The notes: generated by a model from the letters alone, not told the origin. DNA of 64,000 nucleotides from Cristatella mucedo (GCA_009760855.2 WPIO01000018.1:342001-406000), one strand, 5' to 3'. Numbered from the stretch's first letter, positions 44,765-57,100 are shown. Made by a program: numbers and translations.

Positions 44765-45600
44765 GATAACAGTGCACTCGGACCTCTTCATCGCCCACCT
44801 AGAGACGACTGAAGAGAGCAACTTCGGTGACCTAGGCGTTGCCAGATTGTACACCAATCCTACGGTTCGTCCCAAGGTCCAACCATGCCGCCGAAAAACC
44901 CCTTGCATTCCAAGACTTAGTTGAGCAAAAACTGCAGACGTTGGTTAGAGGAGACATTCTCGTACCAGCGGAAGAGCCCTGAGAATGGGTCAGCCAGATG
45001 GCCGTCATGCAGAAGGCCAATGGCAAACCCCGAATCTGCATCGACCGGCAGCCACTAAATGAGGCTCTCCAACAGCAGCCTTATCAGTTGCCGACATTAG
45101 ACGAAGTGCTGCCTAAAGTCACCAGGGCCCGGATATTTAGCAAGGTCGATGTTAAAGAGGCCTTTTGGCACGTACGTTTAGACGGCGAGTCAAGCAAGTT
45201 GACCACGATGATTACTAACGCGGAAGATTTGGTTGGGCACGCCGGCCATTTGGTCTGAAGGTGAGCAGTGGGTTTTTGTAAATGCGCCTGCATGAAGCTA
45301 CTGGTGATCTGAACAAAGTGGTCTGTGTGGCTGATGACATCCTGGTGTTGGGACGAGGTGACTCGCAACAGGAGGCGATGCGAGACCACGATTGAACTTT
45401 GGCAGCACTGGATAAGCGTTGCCTCGAGCGACATATTAAACTGAACTGTGCGAAGGCAGCTGTTAAGCAAGATCGAGTGACCTTCACGGGACATGTGCTC
45501 TTTTGGATGGCACATCAGCCGACCCTGAGAAAGTAAAGGCAACTATTGACATGCCTCCTCCTCCTCCTGATGCCGCAGCTATATATATATTATACGTTTT
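44765..45600 (+). pseudogene. Gypsy-1 reverse transcriptase
   Basis: After the nested element the frame resumes with the linker before RT (44,765-44,920). RT follows: KANGKPRICID and YQLPTLDEVLP (45,013-45,113), then FSKVDVKEAFWHV with the first catalytic Asp codon at 45,148-45,150. The second motif reads VCVADDILVLG with ADD at 45,330-45,338, a different frame from the first motif. Connection-region text follows (LERHIKLNCAKAAVKQDRV). At least one TGA (44,981), further stops and frameshifts inactivate it. Confidence 0.85.
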
Positions 45601-45764
45601 GTTCCGGAGCTATCTTCAGAACTGAGACCACTATGTGAGCTAACCAAGAAGGTTGCCGAATGGTCACGGGACCAGAAATGCCAGCTTGCCTTTAGCCTTT
45701 AGGTCAAAGAGATACTGGCTGCAGTGCCTGTCCTTGCACACTTCGACCCTGCGAAAAGTCTGAT

Positions 45765-46210
45765 ACAATGCAGGCTGACAGCAACCAACGGGTGGGCAAC
45801 GGCTCTCGTCTTCTACAGGAAGGCGCAGACCCGAGGGCGCGTGCGTCGAGAGCACGCACGTCAGCAGAGCAGAACTGGGCACACATAGAAATAGAACTGC
45901 TGGCCGTTGTATATGGGTTAGAGCAACTCGACCAGGACACCTTTGGTAGGGAAGTCACCGTTCACAAAAAAACCACTTTCCATTGGCGAGCATTCTAGGG
46001 AAACCTCTGAGCCAAGCACCTAAGAGACTGCAAGCCCTTATCACGCGCTTTCAGCGATACGACGTGAAGCTGCAATATGTACCAGGAGAGCAACTACACG
46101 TCGCAGACGCACTGAGTCGTGCATGTCCCGCTGGCAGCGAGGCTTGCGTACGCTCGCTACGCATCGATGCTCTGTCGATGCCTCAGCCAGTGTCATCTCT
46201 GAAATAGCCG
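45765..46210 (+). pseudogene. Gypsy-1 RNase H
   Basis: NWAHIEIELLAVVYGLEQLD and FGREVTVH (about 45,873-45,965) match the glutamate-containing helix and following strand of gypsy RNase H. SILGKPLSQAPKRLQALITR and VADALSRA (45,986-46,126) are its end. The aspartate-bearing start (near 45,775) is in another frame. It would degrade RNA in the RNA-DNA hybrid; frameshifted here. Confidence 0.82.
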
Positions 46211-46380
46211 ATGCAACCAAGCGTGATAGCTGTCTAGATAGCTGTCTGCAGCAGCTTATAACCACTGGTTTTCCTCAACTCAAGCGTGATCTATAGCCGA
46301 ACCTTCGACAGTATTTTGATGTAGGCGATGCACCGAGTCATCAAAATGGCATTTCACTGACTGAAAGGTGATCGCACGGC

Positions 46381-47164
46381 GATGCCAACCGAACTTTGTG
46401 GAACGATGCTACAGCGCTTGCACTCTGTTCACCTGGGATACGACCGCATGATGAGGCGGGCCTGCCAGACCCTCTACTGGCCAGGCACGGGGAGCGTGAT
46501 TAAGCGGACAGCCGAGAATTGTGCCGCTTGCCAAACAATATGCACCCCATGCAGCAGATAGAGAGCATTGACTGCAACATGACGGATGGCGGTGAACCAT
46601 AGAAAAGGTGTCTGTGGACATGTTTGATTTTGATGGTCGATAGTATCTGACTACTGTCGACTACTTCATGGGTTTCATCGAGATTGACAGACTTGAAAAG
46701 ACCACGTCTGCCTGTATAATTCTGCGACTCTGGCCCACTTCGCGTGTTACGGCATCCCAGTGGAATTAGTCACAGATAACGGATCGCAGACCACATCTGC
46801 AGTCTTCCTAAAGTTCACAGAGGACTGGAAGATTAGGCACATAATTTCTTCACCATTCTTCTCCCGGCCTAACGGGAAGGCCGAGACGGCAGTCAAGTTA
46901 GTAAAACGAACGATGCAGAAGGCTAGCCAAGACAGCTCGGATCAATATCTGGCGATGCTGGAGATTCGGAATACACCTCGGCAGGATCCGCTGTGCAGTC
47001 CGGCCCAAATGTTGTCTGACAGGCAGACCTGCTCTATCGTACCTCACCACGTGACGCTCTACATCCCGCATCCAGCAATGGCCAGACGTCTAGGGCAGCA
47101 GCTGCGACAGCTAGACGATGGGCAGTTGTCAAGATGCACTACGATTACAGAGCTCAAGATCTGA
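46381..47164 (+). pseudogene. Gypsy-1 integrase
   Basis: The HHCC zinc finger reads LHSVHLGYDRMMRR ... NCAACQ (46,411-46,536). The catalytic core has VDMFDFDG (about 46,615) as first-Asp region, ELVTDNGSQ (46,763-46,789) as second Asp, and RPNGKAETAVK (about 46,866-46,898) with the catalytic Glu. The frame is open from 46,760 to 47,164, but the earlier core contains stops and frame changes. Integrase inserts the cDNA into host DNA. Confidence 0.88.
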
Positions 47165-47473
47165 GCCCACTCAGCATCTGTCGAATCCGGGACAGGGCAG
47201 GAACGTTCTGCCGGCAGAAACGGCTACATATTCATCTCAACAAGTGAGCAGCAGAGCAAGCTCACAGAGGCATAGACGTAGCTCTATGGAGCAATGTCAG
47301 AGAGCCACCGAGCACGCAATCACCCACAGCCGGCGAATGGGGAAGATGTGACCGCGTTACTCGGTGCAGAGGTCATTACACATTTAGTGACGCCTCCAGC
47401 TACAGCGCAGCAAGCTCAACCAACGCGACCCAGTCAAGCTCCAACGTGGCAAAGGGATTGTGTGCTTTCCTAA

Positions 47474-47483
47474 CAAAGGGGGA
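47474..47483 (+). promoter_or_regulatory. Gypsy-1 polypurine tract
   Basis: CAAAGGGGGA lies directly before the TGTTGACA start of the 3' LTR, the expected place and composition for the plus-strand primer. Confidence 0.85.
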
Positions 47484-47760
47484 TGTTGACAGATGCTGCA
47501 TGCCCCTCCCATTGCTATGTAACTTCCGGTATGGGGAGGTTCATTGTACCGTACGCTTCCGCTACCGGCTGGGCCTGCATAAACGTGGTCTCTGAATGCT
47601 CGTGCATTATCACTCGTACCGCACTATCAACAGTTAGCATCCGCTCGAGCACGTGCGAGGCACTAGTTCCTCTTAGGTAGCAAAGAAGAACGCTGTCTTG
47701 AAAGCCCACGCGGCCATTCGGTGTTGAAACGGCGGCGAGATAAATCGGCAAACTACGGCT
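47484..47760 (+). repeat. Gypsy-1 3' LTR
   Basis: It begins TGTTGACAGATGCTGC after the polypurine tract. The second half (47,633-47,757) matches the 5' LTR piece at 42,041-42,160. A TGCATAAAC at about 47,577 could be its TATA element. The 3' end is approximate because no target duplication was found. Confidence 0.8.
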
Positions 47761-48239
47761 GATCATTCTTATTCGCTGTGTTCTGTTTGTGCATGCGGTC
47801 GCGCACAGATCTCGACGGCTCAGGCAGACGCCGCTCACTACGGACACGCGGAACCGGGGGCCGAGGCCAGCATGGGGGCCATCAAGCAGCAGCTGTGGTA
47901 AGTGGGTCCGCTGTTCTCGCCTCGGCGGCTTCCGCCGGGATAGTCCGCTCTCGCGGTGTAGCAGACACAACGCGTTGGTTCTAAAATAGAGCGGCTATGA
48001 GCCGCTTATGCGATTACATTCGGCCGAGGCCGCATAAAAAGCAGCCACCATGAGATAGGCAGTCGGTTGTGATTTCGGACTTGAGGCTTTGGCATTAGAG
48101 CCGATTTGAGCTCTGGGCCGCTAGGCCATTGGTGTTCGCCACGGCCGCTGTTGAACGCGTGTAACCACCCGCTTCCGTCAAAGAGACTTTTCTGCCTAAT
48201 GGATAAGCACTCGTCACACTAAGTCACGAGCGCTTGCTG
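47761..48239. other. Unassigned sequence downstream of gypsy-1
   Basis: No recognisable gene. GC content rises toward the CpG-rich block. Confidence 0.4.
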
Positions 48240-48860
48240 TCGCAGTCGCGTTCCTGCTAGTGCGGGCACATATGCGCATCGCACCTGCAAGTCGCCAGAC
48301 GAGCCACACCGGTCAGGCGTCGCAAGTATTCGTCTCGCGCAAGCGCGCGCTGCCCGCACTCAAACGCCGCGCAGGGAGCGATCGGAGCGGCACTATCCGC
48401 GGCGGTGGCCACCGGCGCCGCGGAAACGCTCGGCACTTCGCGACTGAAGCTTACGTTCGAGTCTTCGATGCGTGTTCACCAAGCGAACGCCAGACGGCCG
48501 CCGCCGCCGCCACCCGCGGCGGCCGCTGTGACGCTGAGCAGCTGCAGAGTGACCGCAGTCCACAGCGACGCATTCATCGTTAAGCTCTCGCGCCTGCGCG
48601 GCGATTAGGAGTTGGCGATCGTGAAATTGCGAATACGCCTCGCGCGCTCGCAGTTCCAAACTACGGAGGAATCAGAGGCTGCTGGCTGCGGGGGAGGAGG
48701 TGAGCGGGAGGAGGGCAACTGCGGAAAAGAGGTTCGCCGCTGGCGGGAGCGATCCTGTAACCTCTGGGTAGCCGCATTAGCACTGTACCGATGGAGCGAT
48801 CGAGTCCTTTGCTCTCATTCTCGCGGCCTTCGAAAGTGAGCCCCGTGAAATAACTCTAAA
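48240..48860. promoter_or_regulatory. CpG-rich block
   Basis: Dense CpG with CCGCCGCCGCC (48,499-48,512). The frames on both strands (up to 107 codons) are compositional. Possible CpG island. Confidence 0.35.
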
Positions 48861-49425
48861 TGTCCTCTCGTGCACTCGAGCCCGATCGCGGCATGCTTCG
48901 CGAGCTAACACCCGGCCAACGTAGTAAAACTCAAGCAATCGAATATGCGAATGTCTTCTGCTGCTACCCTATCTTATCGCACAACCAGAGTCGCAGCAGA
49001 CTCAGCATATCTGCAGGCACGATTGGCGCTCGCGGCGTCACTTACGAGCTCAGGAGACTAGATAGACCACTACGCCCGAGCTGGCAGTTGAGTGCACCTC
49101 ACCAGGGCTCGGGCGAATCAACAGAAACGCATCTAGCAAGCTGGCCATTGGCTAGCGCTCGTTATGTCTGGGCATGTATTGGCACATCGTCATGTCCGCT
49201 AGACTTTGCCGGTCCACGGGCTTCGGCGCTCGCTGCGGGCTGGGCGACGTTCGATTTCAAGTACAGCTGCTTGTAGTCAGGATGAGGGCATAAGTTTTGC
49301 AAAGCCACAAATACGCTCGTAACGTCATAGGCTTAAATCGTTCGCACACTTCGGTACTCGTTGCACTTGACAACAGTGTCACACCTACCGCCAATAGACC
49401 TGGCAGGGTAAAAACATGTGTTCGG
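48861..49425. other. Unassigned sequence
   Basis: A 138-codon frame (48,860-49,276) has no recognisable domain. Confidence 0.4.
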
Positions 49426-49429
49426 CCTA

Positions 49430-50365
49430 GCTCCGACCCTCACGTCCATTTACTTTCAGCTACATAACAATGCTAATATAATTCGGGCTTGCTTAGATAA
49501 TGATACCACGTTTAAGTTGGTCCACGCATTTGTAGCATCCCGTCGTGACTTCTGTAACTCATTGCTTGCTGTTCTACCGGCCTGTGCAGTCAGGCGCTTA
49601 CATCTGTCAGAATTCTGCAGCTAGGTTAGTCTGCCGTGAGTGTCACAGTTGCCACATCGCACCACTTCTCTACGTCCTGCACTGGCTACCAGTCAAGCCC
49701 CACATCGACTTCAAGGTTCTGTCACCCACCTGTAGATCCCTTCATTCTTTGGCTCCGACTTCCTTATCAGATCTGTTGGCTACCGAATGCGTACCGAAAG
49801 CCGCTTAGGCTGTGAGTGCGCTATACAAAACTCTCCTGCGTAACACCCACATGGTCTTTATGACTTTGTGGAGTTACTGACGGAGATACATTACATTACA
49901 TTACAGATCTAACCCCCACCAAGCCAGCATCGTATTGCCAGCTTTTCGGAATCTAACTGTTTACCAATACCTCGCACAAACCTCAAATCCTTTGGAGACC
50001 GTGCATTTAGTTCGTATGCTCCCAAAGCCTGGAACTCACTCCCAACTTTCGTCACGACATCCCCTGACTTGACCGTACTTAAAAGGAACTTAAAAAACAC
50101 CTATTTAGGACAGCATTTTTTGGGTCGCTGTGATTCGCCCGTCATGTGCTTATGCGTGCTGACACCGTGCATGCCGCCACTAACCACACTTGCATGCTGA
50201 TCCTGTGCATGTCACCCTTAATCATGTTATTTAAGTTGGTAATCAGTCATGATACAACTCACCATTCAACCGTGTTTCCTTTGCAGTAAATGTCAAGTGC
50301 CTAGAAAGAGACTGAGTTCTCTGAGGGCGCTCTATCAAGTGCAATATTATTGGTATTATTACTAC
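49430..50365 (+). mobile_element. LINE-1, 5'-truncated, interrupted by a LINE-2 tail
   Basis: Plus-strand post-RT region: RACLDNDTTFKLVHAFVASR (about 49,483-49,542), RLVCRECHSCHIAPLL (about 49,624), VKPHIDFKVLS, then after the insert FGDRAFSSYAPKAWNSLP-like text (about 50,000-50,050). The 3' UTR (50,100-50,290) and the box AGTGCCTAGAAAGAGACTGA with an ATT tail to 50,365 follow. Frameshifts separate the pieces. Confidence 0.8.
49768..49910 (+). mobile_element. LINE-2 3' tail copy with perfect 7-bp target duplication
   Basis: Element 49,775-49,903, from GTTGGCTACCGAATGCG to a TTACATTACATTA tail, flanked by CAGATCT at 49,768-49,774 and 49,904-49,910. The host LINE-1 sequence continues on both sides. 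It is about 129 bp and nearly identical to the copy at 21,829. Confidence 0.9.
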
Positions 50366-51240
50366 ATCAGTACATTCCTTGAGGAGTGCCCTCATTTTCT
50401 TGAAATCTCAGTTCGTGTTTGCACTAGCTAGTACTGCCAGCCTCCCAAGATTTTTAGGACCACCAGTCTCTCTATTGTCGCTCTTATACTGGTTATTCTG
50501 TCCTTGATCAATATCATTGTCAAAAATACTCGTAAGACGCCTTAGTGGAAGATTTCTGGTACCTCCTATACTAGAGCGGTCAGTTTTCGTAAGTCACATG
50601 AGGCCATTCTCACGACGGATATGTTGGCAGAGGCCACTGCTCAAACCTGTCTATAAGGCCGGGTCTTAAAATTGACTGCCCTGGTGGTTATTAACAAAGT
50701 CTGGGTTGCACGGTTTGACTCAGCTGCACGGACTAAGCAGGGCGTTTGTCGTTGGCTTACAGTTTGATCGGACTACACGGTATAGTCTCTCAGCGAATGG
50801 CTAGGCAGCACGGTGCTGCCAACGCAGGCAGTGTTGTGTTGCCGAAAAAGGTCCGTATTGAGCGTACTGGCACGGCCGTGGAAGCTATTCACCGCCTCAC
50901 CCACCAGGCTTTCGAAGTGCACAGTAAAAGAGAAGATCGGAGTCTGCAGCCCCAAGAGGGTGCCTGACATAATTATCTGGTGAATTCTTCGCTCGGACAT
51001 CCCCTCACCCGGCCATCACTCCTTCGAGGCAGAGCTCGGTTCGGGGCCACTTCAAGGATCATTTTACTTCGTGGATGATTCGGCGGCTACATAATTTGCC
51101 TAGTTGCTCACTGTCGGAGCGCTTGGCATTCGTAAGCCATCCACTCTGCACAGTCTGCATCTATCGCTTCAATGCTTCGAGACAGTTCGACTGACCGTCT
51201 AATAAAAATGAGTAGGTCCGCCAGTGTGGTATTTTCTTAG
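50366..51240. other. Unassigned sequence
   Basis: Frames of 73-75 codons (50,746-51,000) have no recognisable motif. No repeat identified. Confidence 0.4.
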
Positions 51241-51244
51241 CAAA

Positions 51245-51437
51245 AGACAATGGCTCACTAGGTAAGGCGGTTGCTTTTCACGACCTCGGCCCCGAGGTCG
51301 TTGGATTGAATCCTGCGGTGGGCGATCCTTTATTGCTGCTGCAAGCGGCGGTGATAGCCGTAAAGTCTCTTGTGTTGCTATACAAAAAGAGGCTGTTAAA
51401 TCAGCTTGTATTTATTTATTTATTTTATCGAATACAA
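51245..51437 (+). mobile_element. SINE family 1, complete copy
   Basis: tRNA-like head CAATGGCTCACTAGGTAAGG with B-box-like GGTCGTTGGATTGAATCC (51,296-51,313). The body includes GGCGGTGATAGCCGTAAAG and AAAAAGAGGCTGTTAAATCA, and the tail is TATTTATTTATTTATTTT. It matches the reverse of 22,039-22,230. Confidence 0.85.
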
Positions 51438-51474
51438 GGAAGACGGATCACTGTTAGTTGACTCCAACGCGCCG

Positions 51475-52885
51475 GCGTTGACCTTTTCCAGCTAATCGTT
51501 TGTTGTGCTCAATCTTTCGGCAGCTTTTGATACTATCGATCACAAAGTTCTTCTAGAGCGCCTCTCATCTCGCCTGGGCATCACTGGCATTGCTCTACAA
51601 TAGTTCAGATCATATCTCAGTGGCAGACTCTAGAGTATTGACGTGAATGCACAAAGATCATCCGAGGTACATCTCAAAAGTGGGGTACCTCAGGGCTACT
51701 TGTTAGGTCAGGTTCTTTTCATGGTTTATACCCTCCATCTTGCTGGTGTCGCAGTTAAGCTTAATAAAGGCTTTCACTTCTATGCGGATGACACTCAGTT
51801 GTACCTTCGCTTTGATCCCGCCCAACTTTCGAGCACCTCGAATTCTCTCAACTCACTTGCAGCACGTATTGATGACATCCGCACATGGATGGCATCAAAT
51901 TTTCTAAAACTAAACTATGATAAAACTAACTTACCAGTTACGGGCAAACCCAGTGTGATTCGGAAATTGGAAAAGCTGACGCTCAAAATTAGCTGTGCCA
52001 GCATATCTCCTGCTGAATCAGCTCGAACTCTAGGTGTCATGTTTCAAAGTGGCCTCTCGTTAGAAGACCGAATTAGCTCCACAATCGAATCTGCCGACTT
52101 TCAGCTAAATAACATTTCTAAAATTTGGGCTTGTTTAGATAAGGTTACAATGTCTATGTTGGTCCATGCATTTGTGACATTCCGACTTGACTTCTGTAAC
52201 TCGCTGCTTGCTGACCTGCCAGCATGTGCAATCAGGCAATTACAGCTTGTGCAAAACATTGCAACTAGGCTTGTCTGTCGTGAGCTTCGCATTTGCCAGA
52301 TCACACCACTTCTCGCCGACTTGCAGTGGCTGCTAGTCAAGCAACGGATTGACTTCAAGGTCCTGTCACTCACTTTTAGGTCACTTCATTCTTTGGCTCC
52401 AGTTTATCTCTCACATCTACTCCACCTCCAGGCCAAGCATCGTACCACCCGCTTTTCGAAATTCAACAGTTTACCAAAACCTCGTACAAATCTCAAATCC
52501 TTTGGAGAACGTGTATTTAGTTCGTATGCTCCCAAAGCCTGGAACACACTCCCGACTTGCGTCAGAACATCCCCTGACTTGACCACATTTAAAAAGAACT
52601 TAAAAACCCGCCTATTTAGGACAGCATGTAGTGGGTCCCTCAGATTCGCCCTTCATGTGCTAATGCGTGTTGACACTGTGCATGTTGCCACTAACCACAT
52701 TTGCATGCTTACCCTGTGCATGTCACCCTTAACCACGTTGTTCATGCTGTTTAACAAGCATAATATTACTCACATTCAATCTCGTTTCCCTTTGCAGCAA
52801 AAGTATAGCGCCTTGGAAGAGTCTGAGTCTTCTGAGGGTGCTTTATCAAGTGCATTATTATTATTTTTATTATTATTATTAATCC
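51475..52885 (+). mobile_element. LINE-1 (L2/CR1-like), best-preserved copy, 5'-truncated
   Basis: It starts within the RT domain at about 51,490 (SAAFDTIDHKVLLERL near 51,520-51,570), has one in-frame TAG (51,601-51,603), then a long open frame, the 3' UTR (52,620-52,800) and an ATT-rich tail to about 52,885. No clear target duplication seen. Non-LTR retrotransposons of this type use their ORF2 RT and endonuclease for target-primed integration; the endonuclease is missing here. Confidence 0.9.
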
Positions 52886-52995
52886 AGGCAACATCTTCGT
52901 TCGGCCCCGGCCGAAACTGTTCCTGTCCTCCCTCCCCCCGAGGAGGAGTAGTCACACAATCACCCAGTCAGATGAGCAGATGGTGTGACGGATGA
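51643..52995 (+). pseudogene. LINE-1 ORF2 fragment: reverse transcriptase and C-terminal domain
   Basis: 450 codons stay open. VPQGYLLGQVLFMVYT and FHFYADDTQLYLRFD (YADD with both catalytic Asp near 51,785-51,796) define the RT palm. NFLKLNYDKTNL, RTLGVMFQSGLSLEDRISS, HAFVTFRLDFCNSLLADLP and FKVLSLTFRSLHSLAP follow, ending in FSSYAPKAWNTLP and TFKKNLKTRLFRT. The frame then runs on through the 3' UTR and tail to 52,995, so the normal stop is lost or absent. The RT start is cut off by a stop at 51,601. Confidence 0.9.
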
Positions 52996-53977
52996 CCTGA
53001 TGCGAAGCAAACATTAATCTTTAGGTGGGAGCCAGTGAAAATACGAGCCTAAAGATGATTAACTGAACTTTGAAATTAGTACGCAGCTCGTGAGGGAGCA
53101 AGTGTAGCTGAGTTAAATTAGTTTTGAACGACAGCTGCCAGGTTTTGGGCAAATTTATCAACTGTCGATAATTGCAAGGTGAGCACACCTATACATAAGC
53201 AATAGGACTAGCTCACCCAGAAATCCGAATAGAGCCTGCAATGACTTCAATGTCTCCTTTAGATGCTTTGTAAATTTGGATGCACCAATAAAGCCAGAAA
53301 ATCAGTAAGAGGCTGCACTTTTTCTTTTAATTGTGCTATAAATCAAAGACTGGGAAAATGGTTGCCTTAATTCTGGCAGAAAGATAGCTCTTCACTGACA
53401 TGCCGAATTTGCCGGCGTTGGCCCACTTACAGTCTAAACGGCTGCCACGGTAGCAAACCAACCTAAATTAACCCCTAGTGTCGGGAAGGGTAGCTCGGAT
53501 GCAACTTTCACGGTAGAAAAATGGACAGAATCATCTCTTTGAGCCAGTTGCTTTGAAATAAAAGTCTCCACAGTTCTCGCAGAGCCATTTACGGTAGATA
53601 TGCAAGTTGATTGTATGCCTACAAGACTAAAGTGTTGGATTCAGATTGGATAAAGTATTTTCACCCATCTCGCTACACTGGGAAACATCTGGTCACATTG
53701 ATCACACTTGATTCAATAAAAGCTGATACCGATATGTCCTTTAGTTCCTACTAGACCACCCACTTAATCGTAGCAAAGCATACACTATAAAGGTTGAGCA
53801 CCAAAAACAAATCAACGTGCAAATCGAATGACGATCGAACTCGTGAAAGGCACTTGACATTTCCCGTTTGTTGCGGTCTTGGTGGTAGGAAACTTGAGGA
53901 GGTTGTGGTTTGGCTTTTAGTAGCTGCCGCTCGGGTGTGTATTTTCATACTAGTCGTACACAATTTTCTTAAAGTCG
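52890..53977. other. Unassigned sequence
   Basis: Nothing recognised between the LINE and the minisatellite. Confidence 0.4.
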
Positions 53978-54155
53978 TGGGTTTTGGGACGTCCTCTCCT
54001 TATGCTTGGTGGTGAGTGACATGAAGTTTTTCCGTGTGGTTGGGGTGACTTGCCATATGGTTGGAGGTGGCCATTAGGTCGCTTCTCTCTCATGTTTGGT
54101 GGTGGGTGTTGGGACGTCCGTCCCTTATGGTTGGTGGTGGCTTGTCGTATTGTTA
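53978..54155 (+). repeat. Short minisatellite, units about 30-35 bp
   Basis: Repeated blocks ending in GGTTGGTGGTGG-like sequence: CTTATGCTTGGTGGTG, CATATGGTTGGAGGTGG, CTCATGTTTGGTGGTGGG and CTTATGGTTGGTGGTGG. The first and last share GGGACGTCC 125 bp apart (53,986 and 54,111). About five degenerate units. Confidence 0.65.
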
Positions 54156-57100
54156 GTGCCTCGCAAGTGAGAAAACATGAGAAATGTACACGAGACCACT
54201 TTTATCGTAGGTCTGGTGGATACAGCAAACATCCGATGCCTCGATGCTCCGGAAACTGGAGTCTAGTAGTAATGCTAGGGGCAAGGCACATCTGTTGACA
54301 TTATTTTACAGAAAATGTCATAATCCAGCTTCCATATTGGAGTCCAATGAGCTGGCGATACGATAACCGAGTTTATGTGTTGCACCTTGATTTGAACCGG
54401 TGACTGCTTTAAGTGGATGTGTCATTTCTTTCACACCATGCGCTGGTGAGTGGTTTTCACTTGCATTTCTTTCCAGAACAACGTCTATTAGTTAGCATCG
54501 TACGAGTTTGCTGCTTCTTTCAACATACCTTACTTAAACATGCTTAACATCATCCGACGAGGAAATTCTACCGCGACGGTGCGATGCACACCAGAGGCCA
54601 CACCAGAGGCACACGGCAAATCAGAGCTCCGGTGGCTCGTGGCATTCAGGCCGAGAGCAGAGGTAGGCAGAACTCGCTCACAGGGTGCAAGGATCCGAGA
54701 GCGAACGCAGCACGATCAGTATGACTACCTGCCACGGCACGTGAGCCGCCGAGTCTTAAAGCCAGGCGAAGGTACTTAGCGTTCTTGCGGGCTGCAGCCC
54801 TGTCGGGGGTATCCTCTTTGCTGTCAAACGGAATTCCGATGTTTGCGACGATGGCCGCGGTCTCGTCGGCAACTAGGTCCGGCGGTAGCGAGCCGTCACC
54901 ACAAGCCCTGGACGTCTGAACGCACCTTTTATTGGTCGCTAGTGACCGTACGTTTTATTCGGCTGAGCCAAAACCAAACGTGTCGGCCCAAAGTCATACA
55001 TGGCCCCGACACAGCAGCAGGGCACGAGAGGTTACAATTCACTCTCGCTCTGGGCGGAGGTGGCATGCGGCTGCATACATCGGCAGCATGCTTAATCGCG
55101 CCTTTGGCTAATCGCCAGGCTTTTCTAACTATGCAAGGGCCAGTTTTGAAGAGCGGTTGTGGGTGCCAAAGTGTTTGGTTCGCATGCGCCGTGACACTTT
55201 TATCGGATCGTCCTTGAAAGCTCTGGCCTCTTTCGTGCTTCCGGCGTTAACAGGTGCCGCGAGTGCTTGACTGTACATTTTGTATAGATGGTCGAGTCCT
55301 CGTTTTTGTTGGCCTGGTTGGTCGCAGAGGCTTCATCACTAACGATGGCGATCCTACAACGTAGCCTCCTCTAGCGTGCTGGGCGTCTGCCCACAGAGAT
55401 CGAGCACCATCTGCACTCCGGAAGGTATTAACCCTCCAGCAAATGAATGCTGACTCCGAATGCCACGCTCGTCCGTCCTTCCGAGGCGTATCGGCGCCCA
55501 CTGTATCCTGAAGCTCGGTTGAGTGGCTGGCGAGGCACGATGAAAACTGTCGGATGAAAAGAGCTTGACAATCTACAGGCCCCCACGATGCACGCCTTGC
55601 CTCTGAGCTTCACGATGTCTAGTCCATCAACCGTCTTCGTCACAGGCGCGAAGTTAGCAGATGAACAGTGAGGAGGGTAACACACATCTCAGCAGAGGCA
55701 CAGCACTGCTTTCGCCAATGGTTCAACAATGTGGCCGTTGCCATCCTCACCCGGCCCAGATAGCCCAACTTAAGCAGATTTAAAGTATGCAGGGCATTAT
55801 CTGCCTGGCAGCGAGGACAGAGACGTGTTTGATTCTGTTGCACCTAGTAAAGGTTTTGCAACACGTCTTCTCAGCAGCGGCTGTGCTGCAGCCGAGGCCA
55901 GCAGTGAGCCCAGGGAGATCAGTGAGTCACCACCGAGCCAACTTCGGCTCGTCACTGCCACTTTGGGAAAATGTTACAGACTCTTGATGCTAGCTTAGCC
56001 CACGAAGCTTAAAAATTTGCATAGTGGTGATAAATAATTTTTAAGGATTGTACGAATGGCGTACAAAAACGCTCTTCTGCAATGCGCCTCGTTCAATCAT
56101 TTCGCATCGCAATTGGCAGCTTGCGAAACGTTTGAGCAGTGGCATGCTAGGCATCGATTGGTCGGCCAGCCTGTCAACCAGCCAATCGACACGGTCCCAG
56201 TGTACCGCCCACCGATGCTATCCCACGGGTGGTGTCGGGCGGACTAGGTTCCGCGTGGGCACGTCTGGCAGCGCTCAACCACCAAATTTGCACCATTTTG
56301 TTTCCCCTGCAGCTCGCATGTTCGCATTGTTGAACCACGCCCGCAATACGAAATGGAAGCGATCGTAGCGATATTCGTCGTTCGGTAGCTGTTGCATCTC
56401 TAGTGCAGAATTACAGTGGGGCTAAGAAGTCTTATTTGGGACGGCTTGGTTGAGGTCGCTGCAGCTGAGATGTGGTGGCGTCATACTAGAAAAATTGGAG
56501 ACAGAAAAAAGTCTTTCGCGTTCTACGTCACCAAGAGGCTTACCACGTTTTGGGGAGTTTTGATTGGAGTAACGTGTGACGATTCCTTTGGCTTGGCCAT
56601 GTGATGATGTTATTGCGGATGAATTAAAAGTTCAATTTAGCACATTCTTATTTTGTGTTTGGATATGTAATAGGATTTTCCAGCGAATGCTGTCTTCAGT
56701 AGCTTCTCAATGAATATCTTAGGCTGCAAACAGGGCACTCGCAATGGTGCCAGTACTTGCCGAATGTTGACATAAGGGTCGGAGTATGTTCCCGCCTGGA
56801 ATCGCAACCAGTGAGTCGTAGCGAGGCTGTGTGGATGTGCACGAGCATTCTAACAATAGCTGAGCAAGGTAGCGATAAAAAACGCTCACACTCTAATATA
56901 ACAGGTTGATATCCGCAGCTCAGAACAGTTCATTTGAAAGCTGCGAGGGCTACAGGGAAGGGGTGAGTGTCAGCGTGCAGCTCTCTTACGACGCCCAAAC
57001 AGAATTAATCAGTTGAACTAACAGCCTTAATCTGATTGGCTGTTACTTCGCTACGACTTTTTATTAGGTCTATCCATAGATTCTGAATTATGCAGTTTGA

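Larger units (their letters stand above)
42041..47760 (+). mobile_element. Gypsy-1: degenerate Ty3/gypsy LTR retrotransposon
   Basis: Order on the plus strand: partial 5' LTR, gag, two zinc knuckles, aspartic protease, RT, RNase H, HHCC integrase and core, polypurine tract, 3' LTR. That is the Ty3/gypsy arrangement with integrase after RNase H. All domains carry stops or frameshifts. It is interrupted by an LTR (42,718-42,994) and by a second gypsy-type element (43,576-44,759). No envelope-like frame was seen, so it is a retrotransposon, not a retrovirus-like copy. The end of the 3' LTR was placed by similarity to the 5' piece and is approximate. Confidence 0.9.

Noticed and set aside
42200-47164. 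Endogenous retrovirus with envelope
   Set aside because: Order and motifs are Ty3/gypsy, and no envelope-like frame lies between integrase and the 3' LTR.
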